Part shown: positions 26,989 through 37,302 of the stretch, one piece after another
Position numbering within the stretch: the first letter of the stretch is position 1
Layout: each line of letters starts with the position of its first letter
Assembly: GCA_964549275.1 (NCBI GenBank)
Contig: CAZJUP010000010.1
Coordinates: 1 to 64,000, forward strand
From: CAZJUP01 sp964549275
GTDB taxonomy: Bacteria > Fidelibacterota > Marinisomatia > Marinisomatales > TCS55
Reading direction: 5' to 3'
Length of the DNA: 64,000 nucleotides
Translations under genes and position numbers: made by a program
Notes under the pieces: model-generated
Database searches by the model: none
Seen by the model: the letters and a program-made list of their open reading frames with translations, nothing else
What the model was told of the DNA's origin: nothing

Positions 26989-28179
26989 TTATTCGTGCTG
27001 TCGGCGAATAAATGCAGGGACATCCATATCATTTCCATAGAGAACGGGATTGCTATCATCAAAGAATAACTTTGGCTGTTCTTCTCCAGAGTGGCCCTTG
27101 TCTGTTTGTTCCGGTTTTTCGTAAAGAGGAACATTGGGTTTATCAGCCAAAATTCGAGTAGGTGCCGCTGATGATGATATCTCCTGAACTTTCGGCTCAG
27201 TAATCTCTTCTACCATGGTTTTTCGATTAAAGCCCGTAGCGATAACCGTAACCTGGATAGTGTCATCCAAAGAGGGATCGATTACAGCTCCGAAGATGAT
27301 ATTGGCATCCTGTCCGGCTTCTTCAAAAATTATGGATGTGGCTTCATCCACTTCCATTAGGGTTAGGTCCGTGCCTCCGGTGATATTGACCAGTACACCT
27401 TGAGCGCCACTGATGGATGCAGAGTCCAATAGGGGACTGGATATGGCTTGCTGGGCAGCCAAGACCGCACGTTCCTCTCCGGATGCCATGCCCGTTCCCA
27501 TAATGGCATCACCCATATTTTTCATGATGGTTTCCACATCTGCAAAATCAAGGTTGATTAATCCGTGGACGTTAATGAGGTCAGATATACCTTTAGCTGC
27601 TTGATGAAGGATGGAATCCGCCAGTTTAAATGCTTCCACCACCGTTGTACTTTTGTCCACAATAGACATGAGTTTTTGGTTAGGAATATTAATGACCGTA
27701 TCGCAGGCTTTTCTCAATTCGGTGGTTCCCGACAGGCCGCGGTTCATTCTTTTTGGCCCTTCAAAATTGAAGGGGAGGGTAACGATCCCAACGGTAAGGA
27801 TACCCATTTCTTTCGCATATTGGGCGATGACCGGTGCTGCACCGGTTCCGGTTCCGCCGCCCATTCCTGCAGTAATAAAGACCATATCTGCACCTTCAAG
27901 CATGGCTTTTACGGCTTCCATATCACTTTCCATGGCTTCTTTGCCGACTTCCGCCTGTGCTCCGGCTCCCAGACCTTTTGTAAGATTTTTTCCAATCTGT
28001 ATTTTGTGTTCCGCACTATTATTCTCCAGGTCCTGAGCGTCGGTGTTTATCACGATAAAATCGACTCCCTGCATCCCGGATTGGATCATACGGTTAACGG
28101 CATTGCCTCCTGCGCCGCCAACACCAATGACTTTTAATTTGGCCTTTTGTTCAGCCAGACTATCAAACTCAAACAGCAT
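26989..28179 (-). CDS. ftsZ: Cell division GTPase FtsZ
   Basis: A 396-residue tubulin homologue forming the Z ring. The tubulin signature GGGTGTG is at about 105-111, preceded by the N-terminal [15 protein letters not shown]. The globular part ends near residue 318, a variable linker follows, and the extreme C-terminus [11 protein letters not shown] is the conserved peptide that binds FtsA. It is the last gene of the dcw cluster, 42 nt after ftsA, the largest gap in the cluster, so it may have extra internal expression signals (inference). Confidence 0.98.
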   Translation of the reverse strand: MLFEFDSLAEQKAKLKVIGVGGAGGNAVNRMIQSGMQGVDFIVINTDAQDLENNSAEHKIQIGKNLTKGLGAGAQAEVGKEAMESDMEAVKAMLEGADMVFITAGMGGGTGTGAAPVIAQYAKEMGILTVGIVTLPFNFEGPKRMNRGLSGTTELRKACDTVINIPNQKLMSIVDKSTTVVEAFKLADSILHQAAKGISDLINVHGLINLDFADVETIMKNMGDAIMGTGMASGEERAVLAAQQAISSPLLDSASISGAQGVLVNITGGTDLTLMEVDEATSIIFEEAGQDANIIFGAVIDPSLDDTIQVTVIATGFNRKTMVEEITEPKVQEISSSAAPTRILADKPNVPLYEKPEQTDKGHSGEEQPKLFFDDSNPVLYGNDMDVPAFIRRQHE

Positions 28180-28221
28180 AACACTGCTCCTTCCTTAGTT
28201 TCCTTGGTTGTGGTTTAATGA

Positions 28222-29499
28222 TCAAAAGAATTCATTTATCCATTGTTTCATTTTCTCAATGGCTTGACTCATGGGAGAAATGACCGGTTTCATCAAGGCC
28301 ATATCCTCTCCAAATTTTTTCCATTGGGTTAGACCAATGGCACCGGCATAAGCCGGGTTTGCGGCAATATCTACGGCACCGCTAATATTTTTCGGGTGGC
28401 CGACCCGGACGTTTAAACCCAGTGTTTCCTGAGCCAGTCCCACAATATTTTTAAGTTCTGCACCTCCCCCGGTCAAAACCAGCCCATACGTAAGTTTTTC
28501 TTTGACGTCGGCACGAGCAATTTCGCGCATAATCAACTGAAGAATTTCAACCATCCGTGCTTCCACATATCTTGAGAGTTCATGTTCCGAAACTTTTCGG
28601 GAAATTTCTCCATTTTTTTTGGGGAGTTTAAAATCCAATTCAGGAGAAGACATGGACGCCTTTGCCGAACCGTAAGTAAGTTTAATTTTTTCCGCTTCAT
28701 CAATTCCAATTTGGAGCATAACGGCAATATCATTGGTAATGCTGGCTGCTCCAATCCCCAATGCAGCGGTGTGGCGAATACCTCCTTCATGATAGACCAC
28801 AATGTCCGTTGTGGTGGCCCCGATATCCACACAGGCAACACCCAGGTTTTTTTCGTCGTCATCCAATACGGAAAGACTTGAGGCTAATCCCTGAAAAACC
28901 AGACCCTCTACAGTGATGCCCAGCTCTTCTGCACAGCTGGCTAAATTTGTTGCCGCTGTTGTTGCAACGGTGATGAGATGCACCCGAGCCTCCAGACGTC
29001 TGCCTGTTAATCCTACAGGGTCTTTTATGCTGTCCATGGTATCAATGACATATTCTTGAGGCAGCACGTGGAGAATATCTTTATCCACAGGGAGGGAGAT
29101 AGCCTTTGCCAGATCCAGCACGCGATGAACATCCATTTCAGTAATTTCATGCTGGATGGGGATGGAAGAAGCAGCTTCTTTTTGAATGGCAATTGCACCC
29201 TGGGTATTAATCCCGCGTATATTTTCGCCGGAAATGCTCAAATACAGTTTACTGACTTTTATATCAGCCATGGTTTGTGCTTCCTGGAGGGCATGGTCCA
29301 TAGCGTCAATTAGCTGATCCCGGTGGATTATCGACCCTTTTTTCATTCCCCGGGAGGGACTTGTTCCCACTCCGAGAAGTTTTACAGCATCGTTCTGAGG
29401 ATCTACCTCTGTAATAGCGCAGCAAATTTTTGCTGAGCCGATATCCATTCCGGTTTGAATAAACTTATCGTTATTTCGACTCGACCGAATCATGTCCAT
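28222..29499 (-). CDS. ftsA: Cell division protein FtsA
   Basis: A 425-residue actin-like ATPase that ties FtsZ to the membrane. The phosphate-1 loop is TGMDIGSAKICC, the SHS2 domain follows (SKLYLSISGENIRG), and phosphate-2 is CVDIGATTTDI, with adenosine motif LTGGGAELKN. The C-terminal helix (KMKQWINEFF) is the amphipathic membrane anchor. The start overlaps the ftsQ end; ATG at 29499 is used, and ATG at 29493 (ATGA with the ftsQ stop) is equally possible. Confidence 0.96.
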   Translation of the reverse strand: MDMIRSSRNNDKFIQTGMDIGSAKICCAITEVDPQNDAVKLLGVGTSPSRGMKKGSIIHRDQLIDAMDHALQEAQTMADIKVSKLYLSISGENIRGINTQGAIAIQKEAASSIPIQHEITEMDVHRVLDLAKAISLPVDKDILHVLPQEYVIDTMDSIKDPVGLTGRRLEARVHLITVATTAATNLASCAEELGITVEGLVFQGLASSLSVLDDDEKNLGVACVDIGATTTDIVVYHEGGIRHTAALGIGAASITNDIAVMLQIGIDEAEKIKLTYGSAKASMSSPELDFKLPKKNGEISRKVSEHELSRYVEARMVEILQLIMREIARADVKEKLTYGLVLTGGGAELKNIVGLAQETLGLNVRVGHPKNISGAVDIAANPAYAGAIGLTQWKKFGEDMALMKPVISPMSQAIEKMKQWINEFF

Positions 29500-30257
29500 T
29501 CCTTGGCAATAACCTGTTTATTGTACCGCATATCCAGCAGTTTATAATCCGTCAAATGACGTTGTCCAATTAAAGCTTGTTCAAATTCTTTTAATATGCG
29601 AATCTTGGTCCAGATATTATTTTTCCCCAATATTACTTTTGTGGGTCTGTCTGAAAGAATTAATACAAATTCATCATTTTTATTTAAAGTCATTTCAGAC
29701 AGATTATTATACAGATGGTGATAATCCTGTGATAATTGGTTTAAGATTTCAACCGCTTCCTTTACTTTGATAGAAAATGTTTTTTGTCCGGTAGGGTAGA
29801 GCTCTTGGGCCGGGTTGAATCCGGACAAAATAGGAAGTATAGCATCTTGACTGTATCCATTATCTGGTAAGACTACAGCATCTTTGTCCAAAAAAAGGAA
29901 AGGAGCCCTGTTCATCATAGCGATGGGGAGACGTTCTTTTATTTCTATCGTCATCGTGCTGGGATATTGGCGGCTGACGCGTACAGCCTCAACAAAAGGG
30001 TTTGCTTCTAATACTAACCGAACTTCATTCAGTTTTATATCACGAATATCTGCACCCTCAACCGGTCCTAATATTTCTCTGTACCGCTCATTGGTTTGAA
30101 TATTTCCTCCATAAATCCGAAGCCGGTTTAGCTGAAAATTTCCTCGATATTCTGCCCAGGAAAAAGATCCCCAGAGAAGGGAGAAAAAGAGGAGTGATAA
30201 TCCAATACCAATGAATTGTCTGGTGGTTATTTTATGGCGTGATTTCTTTTTACTCAT
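29490..30257 (-). CDS. ftsQ: Cell division protein FtsQ / DivIB
   Basis: A 255-residue bitopic membrane protein of the divisome. A basic cytoplasmic tail and one membrane helix (about 15-32) precede a POTRA domain (LNRLRIYGGN), then the FtsQ domain with the conserved NPFVEAVRVSRQYPSTMTIEI. It bridges early and late division proteins. The start overlaps murB as ATGA. Position between murB and ftsA is standard, although ddl, often found here, is missing. Confidence 0.93.
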   Translation of the reverse strand: MSKKKSRHKITTRQFIGIGLSLLFFSLLWGSFSWAEYRGNFQLNRLRIYGGNIQTNERYREILGPVEGADIRDIKLNEVRLVLEANPFVEAVRVSRQYPSTMTIEIKERLPIAMMNRAPFLFLDKDAVVLPDNGYSQDAILPILSGFNPAQELYPTGQKTFSIKVKEAVEILNQLSQDYHHLYNNLSEMTLNKNDEFVLILSDRPTKVILGKNNIWTKIRILKEFEQALIGQRHLTDYKLLDMRYNKQVIAKEWT

Positions 30258-31165
30258 AGGTCAAAGGCTCCTGGTTCGAATCCAAGGGTTTTTATTTCCA
30301 ATTCAAGTAAGACATTGAATTTATCATAGACAGCTTTTTTTGCCAGGCGAATGAGATCAGCGATATCGGCTGCAGTAGCTTGTCCGTGGTTCACAAAAAA
30401 ATTGGCGTGTTTTAAGGAAATTTCTGCATCTCCGAATTTTGTTCCCTTTAATCCGGCTTTGTCTATTAAATAACCAGCTGCTTCACCCTCTTTCGGATTT
30501 TTAAACACACTTCCAGCGCTTCGATATTTTAAGGGTTGATGGGTTTTACGGCCCCGGCTAGCCGTTTCCTTTTTTGATTGGATGGTTTTTTTATCTCCCA
30601 TTGGGAATTCAAACATAGCCCCGGTGATAAATTCATCTTTTGGAAATGAAGAATGGCGGTACCCGAATGAAATATCTCCCGGCCCATACTGTTTTTGCTC
30701 TCCTGAAAGGGTCAGAACTTCTACAGATTTAAGATGTGTGGAAATTTCACCTCCGAATGCGCCGGCGTTCATAATGAGTGCACCTCCCAGGGTTCCCGGT
30801 ACACCAATGAGACTTTCCATACCTGTCAGTTGGTGCTTCATGCACTCTTTAACAAATTTTCCCAGCATCACTCCGGACTCGGCATAGACTTGTTGATGAT
30901 GCACATAAAAATGAGTGAGTGATTTTTGTGGAGAAATGACCAACCCGTCAATGCCGGTGTCGCTCACGAGAAGATTGGACCCGGATCCCACAAAAAAAAC
31001 AGGGATATGATACCGGGAAGCCGTTGTCATAATTTCCGCTAAATCCTTTTTATTTTTTGGTATAACATAAGCTTTTGCCGGTCCGCCGATACCGTAAGAT
31101 GTATGGTGCTTCATCAGTTCATTTTCTAAAAAAGTTCCCTGTGTTATGGATTTTAAAATGGCCAT
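30254..31165 (-). CDS. murB: UDP-N-acetylenolpyruvoylglucosamine reductase
   Basis: A FAD enzyme of about 303 residues that reduces the enolpyruvyl group to make UDP-MurNAc. FAD-binding motifs GSGSNLLVSD and GVPGTLGGALIMNAGAFGG, the catalytic-Ser region YRSAGSVFKNP and the end KHANFFVN are all present; it resembles the shorter type II MurB. The ATG at 31165 gives a normal N-terminus just after the murC stop; a GTG at 31174 would also work. A longer frame from 31225 adds about 20 residues overlapping murC and is unlikely. Confidence 0.94.
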   Translation of the reverse strand: MAILKSITQGTFLENELMKHHTSYGIGGPAKAYVIPKNKKDLAEIMTTASRYHIPVFFVGSGSNLLVSDTGIDGLVISPQKSLTHFYVHHQQVYAESGVMLGKFVKECMKHQLTGMESLIGVPGTLGGALIMNAGAFGGEISTHLKSVEVLTLSGEQKQYGPGDISFGYRHSSFPKDEFITGAMFEFPMGDKKTIQSKKETASRGRKTHQPLKYRSAGSVFKNPKEGEAAGYLIDKAGLKGTKFGDAEISLKHANFFVNHGQATAADIADLIRLAKKAVYDKFNVLLELEIKTLGFEPGAFDL

Positions 31166-31175
31166 CTTGTCCACG

Positions 31176-32564
31176 TTATACCACAGCTTCTTGTTTTTGA
31201 ATAAATTCGAAAAAAGATTGGCCATATCGCCAGATAGTTCCGGCTCCGATGGTTAATACCATATCATTGGGTTGAATGATTCCATCTAAAAAATTATTTA
31301 AATCTTCCAAATCCGGTACATAAAATACATTTCGGTGCCCGGATTCGCCGGCGGCATCCGCAACCAGTTTTCCAGAAATTCCTTCGATTGGGTCTTCCCT
31401 TGCAGGATAGATATCTGTTACGATTAAAAGATCTGAATTCATGAATGCGGTGGCAAATTCACGGTAAAAATCTCGAGTTCGTGAAAACAAATGCGGTTGA
31501 AATACAGCGACAATTCTTCGGTCCCACCCTTGTCGTGCTGCCTGAAGTGTCGCTGCCACTTCTGTGGGGTGATGGGCATAATCATCCACAACCATGATGT
31601 CATGGGCAAATCCTTTGATTTCGAATCGTCTGCGAACACCTTCATAAGTGTTTAATCCTTCGGCGATTGTGGCCATGTCTAACCCCATTTCATATCCAAT
31701 AGCCACTGTAGCGAGGGAATTAACAACATTGTGTTCTCCGGGAACTCTGAGAACGATTTCTCCCTGTTCTTTTTTCTCATAGAGGAGAGTATATGTTGTT
31801 CTTGTTTCGTTGAAACGGATATTTTTTGCGCTGAATACCGCCTGTGATGAAAGTCCATAAGTAATCACAGGCCGTTTAATGTCTTGGATGATGTCCTGAA
31901 CACCGGGTGAGTCTATGCAGGCAATAACTACGCCATAAAAAGGCGCAGAATTTGCAAATTGAGTAAACGCACTTTTTAAGTCGTCAAAATCTTCGTAACA
32001 GTCTGTATGTTCCAATTCAATATTTGTGAGGACGGAAATTGTTGGGCGAAGCTGAAGAAAACTTCGGTCAAATTCATCGGCTTCAACTACAATAACATCA
32101 CCGGTTCCCAACAGGGAATTGGTGTCCAGATTTTGGACTAACCCACCCACAACGAGTGTAGGGTCTATGCCTGCATGGGAGAGGAGGGCGCCAACCATTG
32201 AAGATGTGGATGTTTTCCCATGGGTGCCTCCTACACCGATACTGGTTTCTTTTAGAGCAATAAGCTCTCCGAGCATTTCTGCCCTCTTAATAATGGGGAT
32301 TCCTTTTGTCTTAGCCGCAATTAATTCCGGATTGTCCTGACGCACAGCACTGGAATAAACAAGGACTTCACAGTCCCCGATATTTTCTGCTGAATGACCG
32401 GTTTTTATTTCTGCACCTTTATTCTTTAGACTCTGAATGAGTTCCGTATCGGATAAATCTGATCCGGTCACCGTAAAATCCAAGTTAAGTAACAGTTCAG
32501 CTATACCGCTCATTCCTATCCCGCCTATGCCTACAAAATGAACTTTATTTACTTTTCTAAACAT
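31176..32564 (-). CDS. murC: UDP-N-acetylmuramate--L-alanine ligase
   Basis: A 462-residue Mur ligase adding L-Ala to UDP-MurNAc. The N-terminal HFVGIGGIGMSG, the ATP loop GVGGTHGKTSTS (about 112-123), EADEFDRSF and DDYAHHPTE identify MurC among the Mur ligases. It starts in the murG stop as TAATG. The order murG-murC-murB is conserved. Confidence 0.97.
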   Translation of the reverse strand: MFRKVNKVHFVGIGGIGMSGIAELLLNLDFTVTGSDLSDTELIQSLKNKGAEIKTGHSAENIGDCEVLVYSSAVRQDNPELIAAKTKGIPIIKRAEMLGELIALKETSIGVGGTHGKTSTSSMVGALLSHAGIDPTLVVGGLVQNLDTNSLLGTGDVIVVEADEFDRSFLQLRPTISVLTNIELEHTDCYEDFDDLKSAFTQFANSAPFYGVVIACIDSPGVQDIIQDIKRPVITYGLSSQAVFSAKNIRFNETRTTYTLLYEKKEQGEIVLRVPGEHNVVNSLATVAIGYEMGLDMATIAEGLNTYEGVRRRFEIKGFAHDIMVVDDYAHHPTEVAATLQAARQGWDRRIVAVFQPHLFSRTRDFYREFATAFMNSDLLIVTDIYPAREDPIEGISGKLVADAAGESGHRNVFYVPDLEDLNNFLDGIIQPNDMVLTIGAGTIWRYGQSFFEFIQKQEAVV

Positions 32565-33667
32565 TAAGCTTCTGCCATGGTTAGTATGAGGTTTGATATA
32601 TCTTCTGCTGCTTGAGGTTTGGCCAGGGATAAACTGGCCTTGGACATGGTCTTCAGTTTATTGGAATCCTTTATTAAAAGGGAAATTTCTTTTAACAAAC
32701 TTTCCGGAGACATGTCTTTTTCAGGAATAAGATATGCGGCACCGGATTTGGCCATGGAAAATGCATTCATGGATTGGTGATTTGCTGCAGCTCCGGGAAA
32801 AGGAACCAATATAGAGGGTTTACCACACAGGGTCATTTCTGATAAGGTTAGAGCACCGGCTCTGGATAAAACCAAATCCGCTGCAGCGTAAGCCAAATTC
32901 ATTTTATCAATAAACGGTAAAACACGACAAAATTCGGTCTCAAATTTCTTCAATGATTTGATATGTCGAGCCCCTGTTTGCCATAAGATCTGAAATCCCC
33001 TTTCCGTAATCGTCTTAGAAATAGTTTGCATGGCATGATTTAAAGCCATAGACCCCTGACTTCCTCCAAATAAAAAGAGAGTTTTTCGGGAAGGGGATAA
33101 TTGAAAATAATCCAAGGCTATGCCATGGTCAGCTTCAGCAATAGTTTTTCTTACGGGGTTTCCCGTTACAATACAGTTCCCTTTACGGATATAAGTACAG
33201 GCTTCTGGAAATGCGACACAGACGTGATTCGCTTTGTCGGAAAATTTTCTTGTGGTTAATCCCGGATAGGAATTTTGTTCCTGAATGAGAGTGGGAACCC
33301 CTTTTTTCTGTGCTTCATACAAAGGGAGGGCAGACCCATAGCCCCCGGTACCTACCACCACTTTCGGATTCAAGGTCAAGAATAATTTTTTTACTTTTCT
33401 CAACGAAAATAATAATCGTCCGGGCAAAAGGGTGTTTTTCCCAAAGGCACTGAAATTAAATCCTCGTTGTAGTCCACGGATAGGTAACAAGGAAAACTCA
33501 ATATTTCGCTTTGGGAAGATGGTAGCTTCGACCCCAAATCTTGAGCCGATATAATGAAGATGAAGGTTTGGAGAATTTTCCAGAAGTTTTTCACCGATGG
33601 CTAAAGCGGGAAATAGATGTCCTCCGGTACCTCCACCGGCGATGATAATGGAGTATCGATCAGCCAT
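32564..33667 (-). CDS. murG: UDP-GlcNAc:lipid I glycosyltransferase MurG
   Basis: A peripheral membrane GT28 transferase of about 367 residues that converts lipid I to lipid II. The N-terminal AGGGTGGHLFPA, the second G-loop VGTGGYGSAL and the donor-binding RAGALTLSEM are diagnostic. ATG at 33667, overlapping the ftsW end by 8 nt, gives the usual N-terminus MADRYSIIIAGGG; the longer frame from 33688 is less likely. Confidence 0.96.
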   Translation of the reverse strand: MADRYSIIIAGGGTGGHLFPALAIGEKLLENSPNLHLHYIGSRFGVEATIFPKRNIEFSLLPIRGLQRGFNFSAFGKNTLLPGRLLFSLRKVKKLFLTLNPKVVVGTGGYGSALPLYEAQKKGVPTLIQEQNSYPGLTTRKFSDKANHVCVAFPEACTYIRKGNCIVTGNPVRKTIAEADHGIALDYFQLSPSRKTLFLFGGSQGSMALNHAMQTISKTITERGFQILWQTGARHIKSLKKFETEFCRVLPFIDKMNLAYAAADLVLSRAGALTLSEMTLCGKPSILVPFPGAAANHQSMNAFSMAKSGAAYLIPEKDMSPESLLKEISLLIKDSNKLKTMSKASLSLAKPQAAEDISNLILTMAEA

Positions 33668-34832
33668 TAAACCTTGGCCTCCAGTCATTTTGATGCCGGA
33701 CGGAACGTTTGGATTGACTGATGTTTAGAAGAATTCCAAGACTGGCGAGGTTAACCACCAACCCGCTTCCTCCATAACTGATTAGAGGCATAGGTAATCC
33801 TGTTGTAGGCACAAGGCTGGTGACCACAGCCACATTAATAAAAGCATAAAGAACAAAACTAAAAGCGATTCCAACAGCTAACATTACCCCAAACGGATCC
33901 GTTGTATCTTTGGCAATTTTTATGCCTCTCTGAAAAACAAATAGAAATAAGGTTAAAATAAATATAGCACCAACCAGTCCCAATTCTTCTCCAATAATGG
34001 CAAAAATAAAGTCTGTATGGGGTGTGGGTAGAAACAGGTTTTTTTCCATACTGTTGCCAAGACCAAGTCCTAAAAATCCGCCATTACCAAGACTGATTAA
34101 TGATTGCTGCGCCTGATATCCCACAACCTCCTGGTTTGCACCTTCTCCCAATCCTACAAAGGCCCCAAGCCAGTACAGAACTCGTTTCATTCGATAGGAT
34201 CTCATGAGCATAACCGGGATCATTACTGCGATGGATACTGCTCCAGTAGCAGCCATATGAGATATTTTTGCCCCGCCTAAAAAGAGTAAAACAAATCCCA
34301 CAAGACCAATAACCGCTGCGGTACTGAAATCCGGCTGTATAATAATGAGAGAAAGCAGAAGTCCTATCATCACAATGGGTGGGAAGAATCCGGAATAAAA
34401 ATCTTTGATCTGACCCCTTTTTTTATCGATGTAATATGCAAGGTAAATAATGACCGATAATCGTGCGAAGTCAGACGTCTGAAAAGAAACAAACCCTAAA
34501 TCCAACCACCGGGCTGGAAAGGTATATCCTTTTATCCAAAAAACCAGTTTTGTGAATCCCAGAAGAAAAAGGGAAGCCATCATGAGGTAAGGAGCCACTT
34601 TTTTTAATCGTCGGTAATCCAATACCATAATGATAAACATGGCAACCAAGCCCACTAAGAGCCGCTTTAAATGGGACCGAAGGAAAAGGGTATGGGTCAA
34701 ATTATTGGTTTCATCCATGGATAGAGAAGAACTTGAACTGTATAACATTACGGTTCCCAATACACCCAGTAGAATAATGAGAATCAAAAGAATCTGGTCA
34801 TATTTTTTTGTGATAATGTCTAATTGCCTCAT
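33660..34832 (-). CDS. ftsW: Peptidoglycan polymerase FtsW
   Basis: A SEDS-family integral membrane protein of about 390 residues, with roughly ten membrane helices, that polymerises septal glycan with FtsI. Characteristic segments are the N-terminal LLGVLGTVMLYSSSS, the catalytic-region GARWLDLG-like PARWLDLGFVSFQTSDFARL, and the C-terminal PTGLPMPLISYGGSGLV. The ATG at 34832 overlaps the murD stop as ATGA; a frame from 34859 would add nine unlikely residues. Confidence 0.96.
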   Translation of the reverse strand: MRQLDIITKKYDQILLILIILLGVLGTVMLYSSSSSLSMDETNNLTHTLFLRSHLKRLLVGLVAMFIIMVLDYRRLKKVAPYLMMASLFLLGFTKLVFWIKGYTFPARWLDLGFVSFQTSDFARLSVIIYLAYYIDKKRGQIKDFYSGFFPPIVMIGLLLSLIIIQPDFSTAAVIGLVGFVLLFLGGAKISHMAATGAVSIAVMIPVMLMRSYRMKRVLYWLGAFVGLGEGANQEVVGYQAQQSLISLGNGGFLGLGLGNSMEKNLFLPTPHTDFIFAIIGEELGLVGAIFILTLFLFVFQRGIKIAKDTTDPFGVMLAVGIAFSFVLYAFINVAVVTSLVPTTGLPMPLISYGGSGLVVNLASLGILLNISQSKRSVRHQNDWRPRFNG

Positions 34833-36199
34833 GACCTGTTTTCCAGTTGGTGTACCCATTCTTTAAACGAATTACCCCGTTCTTCAAAGTTTGGAAATTG
34901 ATCAAAACTTGCACAACCTGGGGATAGTAAAACAATATCCCCGGATTCTGCATGAGAGTGACTCATCGCCACCGCATTTTCAAGGCTGAATACCTGTTCA
35001 AGCCTTACCGCATCCCTTAATGCGGAAGCGATTTTGTCACTGGCCTGCCCATAGGCGATGATTTCCTTCACGGTGTTGTGGGTATGTGGAAGGAGTTGCG
35101 TGAAATCCCCCCCCTTATCCTTTCCACCCAGAATAAGGATGGTCGGTTGTGTGAAACTATCCAGAGCCACTTTTACAGCATCCACATTGGTTGCTTTTGA
35201 GTCATTATAGTAAGTGACCCCTGAAATTTCCGACACTTTTTCGAGCCGGTGTTCCACACCTGTAAAGGAGGACATGACTTGGTTTATTTTGTCGTTGGGT
35301 ATTCCCATCAATGCAGCTGCTGAGGCAGCTGCCAGGGCATTAGCCAGGTTATGACGCCCGGGCAAGGCGATTTGGTCTAAGTGAATCAGAGTGGCGTGCT
35401 CTTCATCATAGATTTTTGTTTTATTTAATGAAAAAAGACTGCCAGAACATTCTTTTAAACTGAACGGAATTTTTTTAGCTTGAGTTTTGTGAAAGGATTC
35501 CCGTAAATAAGGATCCTCGGTGTTATAGATGATATAATCTTCTTTGGATTGATTGCGAATCATATTTAGTTTTGCGGCGACATAATCATCCATAGCCTGA
35601 TACCGATCAAGATGATCGGGAGATATATTAAGGAATACCGATATTTTTGGTTTGAAGTGGACAATGGTTTCCATTTGAAAACTGGATATTTCCAATATAT
35701 AAACTCGATTCGAATCTTTATTTGTTATTTCGTCCAATACAGTTGCTGAAAAGGGTATTCCTACATTTCCGGCTAAAACTCCTTTAACCGATTCTGATTG
35801 GTACATATCAGCCAAAATATTGACCGTGGTTGTTTTTCCATTTGATCCGGTTACAGCGATGACAGGCGCTTCCGTAAACCAAGAGGCGAATTCTATTTCT
35901 CCTACAACAGGAATTGATTTTTCTTTTGCCTTTAACAATAGAGGGCTGTCTTGCGGAACGCCTGGTGAAACGATGATTAAATCCCCCGAATATATTTTAT
36001 CCGAGTGTCTACCTGTTTCAATATCTATCCCCTGAATCATTAAATTTTTCGGTGGATTTATTTCTGACGAGTCGCTTATTAAAACAAAAGCGCCACAATG
36101 ACGAGCCAGCTCTGCTGCAGCGATACCGCTTTTACCCATTCCAAGTATACACACCCGGCGCCCGTTGAGGTCGATTTTGGCTTTATTTGAAATATTCAT
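34829..36199 (-). CDS. murD: UDP-N-acetylmuramoylalanine--D-glutamate ligase
   Basis: A 456-residue Mur ligase adding D-Glu. It has GMGKSGIAAAELA at the N-terminus, the ATP loop VTGSNGKTTT, the carbamylated-Lys region and the MurD-type NDSKATNVDAV. LLSPGCASFDQFPNFEERG near the C-terminus is a MurD hallmark. Start and mraY stop overlap by 1 nt (TGATG), and the stop overlaps ftsW by 4 nt. Confidence 0.97.
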   Translation of the reverse strand: MNISNKAKIDLNGRRVCILGMGKSGIAAAELARHCGAFVLISDSSEINPPKNLMIQGIDIETGRHSDKIYSGDLIIVSPGVPQDSPLLLKAKEKSIPVVGEIEFASWFTEAPVIAVTGSNGKTTTVNILADMYQSESVKGVLAGNVGIPFSATVLDEITNKDSNRVYILEISSFQMETIVHFKPKISVFLNISPDHLDRYQAMDDYVAAKLNMIRNQSKEDYIIYNTEDPYLRESFHKTQAKKIPFSLKECSGSLFSLNKTKIYDEEHATLIHLDQIALPGRHNLANALAAASAAALMGIPNDKINQVMSSFTGVEHRLEKVSEISGVTYYNDSKATNVDAVKVALDSFTQPTILILGGKDKGGDFTQLLPHTHNTVKEIIAYGQASDKIASALRDAVRLEQVFSLENAVAMSHSHAESGDIVLLSPGCASFDQFPNFEERGNSFKEWVHQLENRS

Positions 36200-37302
36200 C
36201 AGCGGATTTTAAATGTTGTTAGAGAGAAAAGAGCCAAAAGAAGTCCGATAATCCAAAATCGTATAACTACTCGGCTTTCCGGCCAGCCTTTTAATTCAAA
36301 ATGATGATGGAGCGGCGCCATTTTTAAAAAGCGTTTTCCTTCTCCGTATTTTTTTCTTGTCCATCGAAAATACCCCACTTGAGAAATAACAGATAGAGCT
36401 TCTATCACAAATACACCACCAATAATGACCAATAATATTTCTTTTTTAAGAAGCAGTGCTAATGTTCCTAAAGCCGCGCCGGTGGAAAGGGAACCAATAT
36501 CACCCATAAAAACCTCAGCCGGTGCGGCATTAAACCATAAATACCCCAGGCATGCCCCTACAGCCGCGGCTGTAAAAATCGTTAATTCTCCTGCTCCGGG
36601 AAGGTAGATAATATTCAGATAACCGGAAAAATCAATACGTCCGCTTATATAGGCAATAGCAGCAAATACTGTAAATGCAATAGCCAATAGTCCTGCGGCT
36701 AGTCCATCAAGTCCATCAGTTAAATTCACCGCATTCGAGGTACCGGTTATGACCAATACAACCAAAATGGGGTATAAGAGTCCGAAATCAATTTCTACGT
36801 TCTTTAGGAATGGGACTGAAGTGACCGTTTTGAAATCTGCAAACACGGGAGAATTAAAAATCCAAAAACTGATGATGACCCCTAAAAGGATTTGCCCGGC
36901 CAGTTTATATTTTGCTATCAACCCCTTTTTCATTTTTTTTACGGATTTCAAATAATCATCCAGGAATCCGATTCCTCCCATCCACATGATAGAAATAATT
37001 ATAATTTGAATATAGGGATTTCGCAGGTCGCCCAACAGAACGGTGGGGAGGAGTATGGCCAAAAGGATGATAATCCCCCCCATCGTTGGTGTGCCCTTTT
37101 TCTTCTGATGTGAATCGGGGCCGGTACTACGAATTTCTTCACCAATCTGGTAATGACGGAGTTTCCGGATGATCCACGGTCCGAGGAGAAAGCTTATGAG
37201 CAAAGCCAAAATTGCAGCACTGGATGCTCGAAAAGTGATATACTGAAAAATGTTCAGAGGAGAAAAATATTCTTTCAGAGGGAATAGTAGTTCGTAGAAC
37301 AT
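36199..37302 (-). CDS. mraY: Phospho-N-acetylmuramoyl-pentapeptide transferase
   Basis: A 367-residue polytopic enzyme making lipid I from UDP-MurNAc-pentapeptide and undecaprenyl phosphate. The conserved motifs HQKKKGTPTMGG, FLDDYLK, NAVNLTDGLDGLA, EVFMGDIGSLSTG and PLHHHFE are all present in order. Its start overlaps the murF stop (TAATG). Confidence 0.98.
   Translation of the reverse strand: MFYELLFPLKEYFSPLNIFQYITFRASSAAILALLISFLLGPWIIRKLRHYQIGEEIRSTGPDSHQKKKGTPTMGGIIILLAILLPTVLLGDLRNPYIQIIIISIMWMGGIGFLDDYLKSVKKMKKGLIAKYKLAGQILLGVIISFWIFNSPVFADFKTVTSVPFLKNVEIDFGLLYPILVVLVITGTSNAVNLTDGLDGLAAGLLAIAFTVFAAIAYISGRIDFSGYLNIIYLPGAGELTIFTAAAVGACLGYLWFNAAPAEVFMGDIGSLSTGAALGTLALLLKKEILLVIIGGVFVIEALSVISQVGYFRWTRKKYGEGKRFLKMAPLHHHFELKGWPESRVVIRFWIIGLLLALFSLTTFKIR

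Noticed and set aside
27565..28137. Long plus-strand ORF antisense to ftsZ (190 codons)
   Set aside because: Complementary to a highly conserved gene; composition is that of an antisense shadow.
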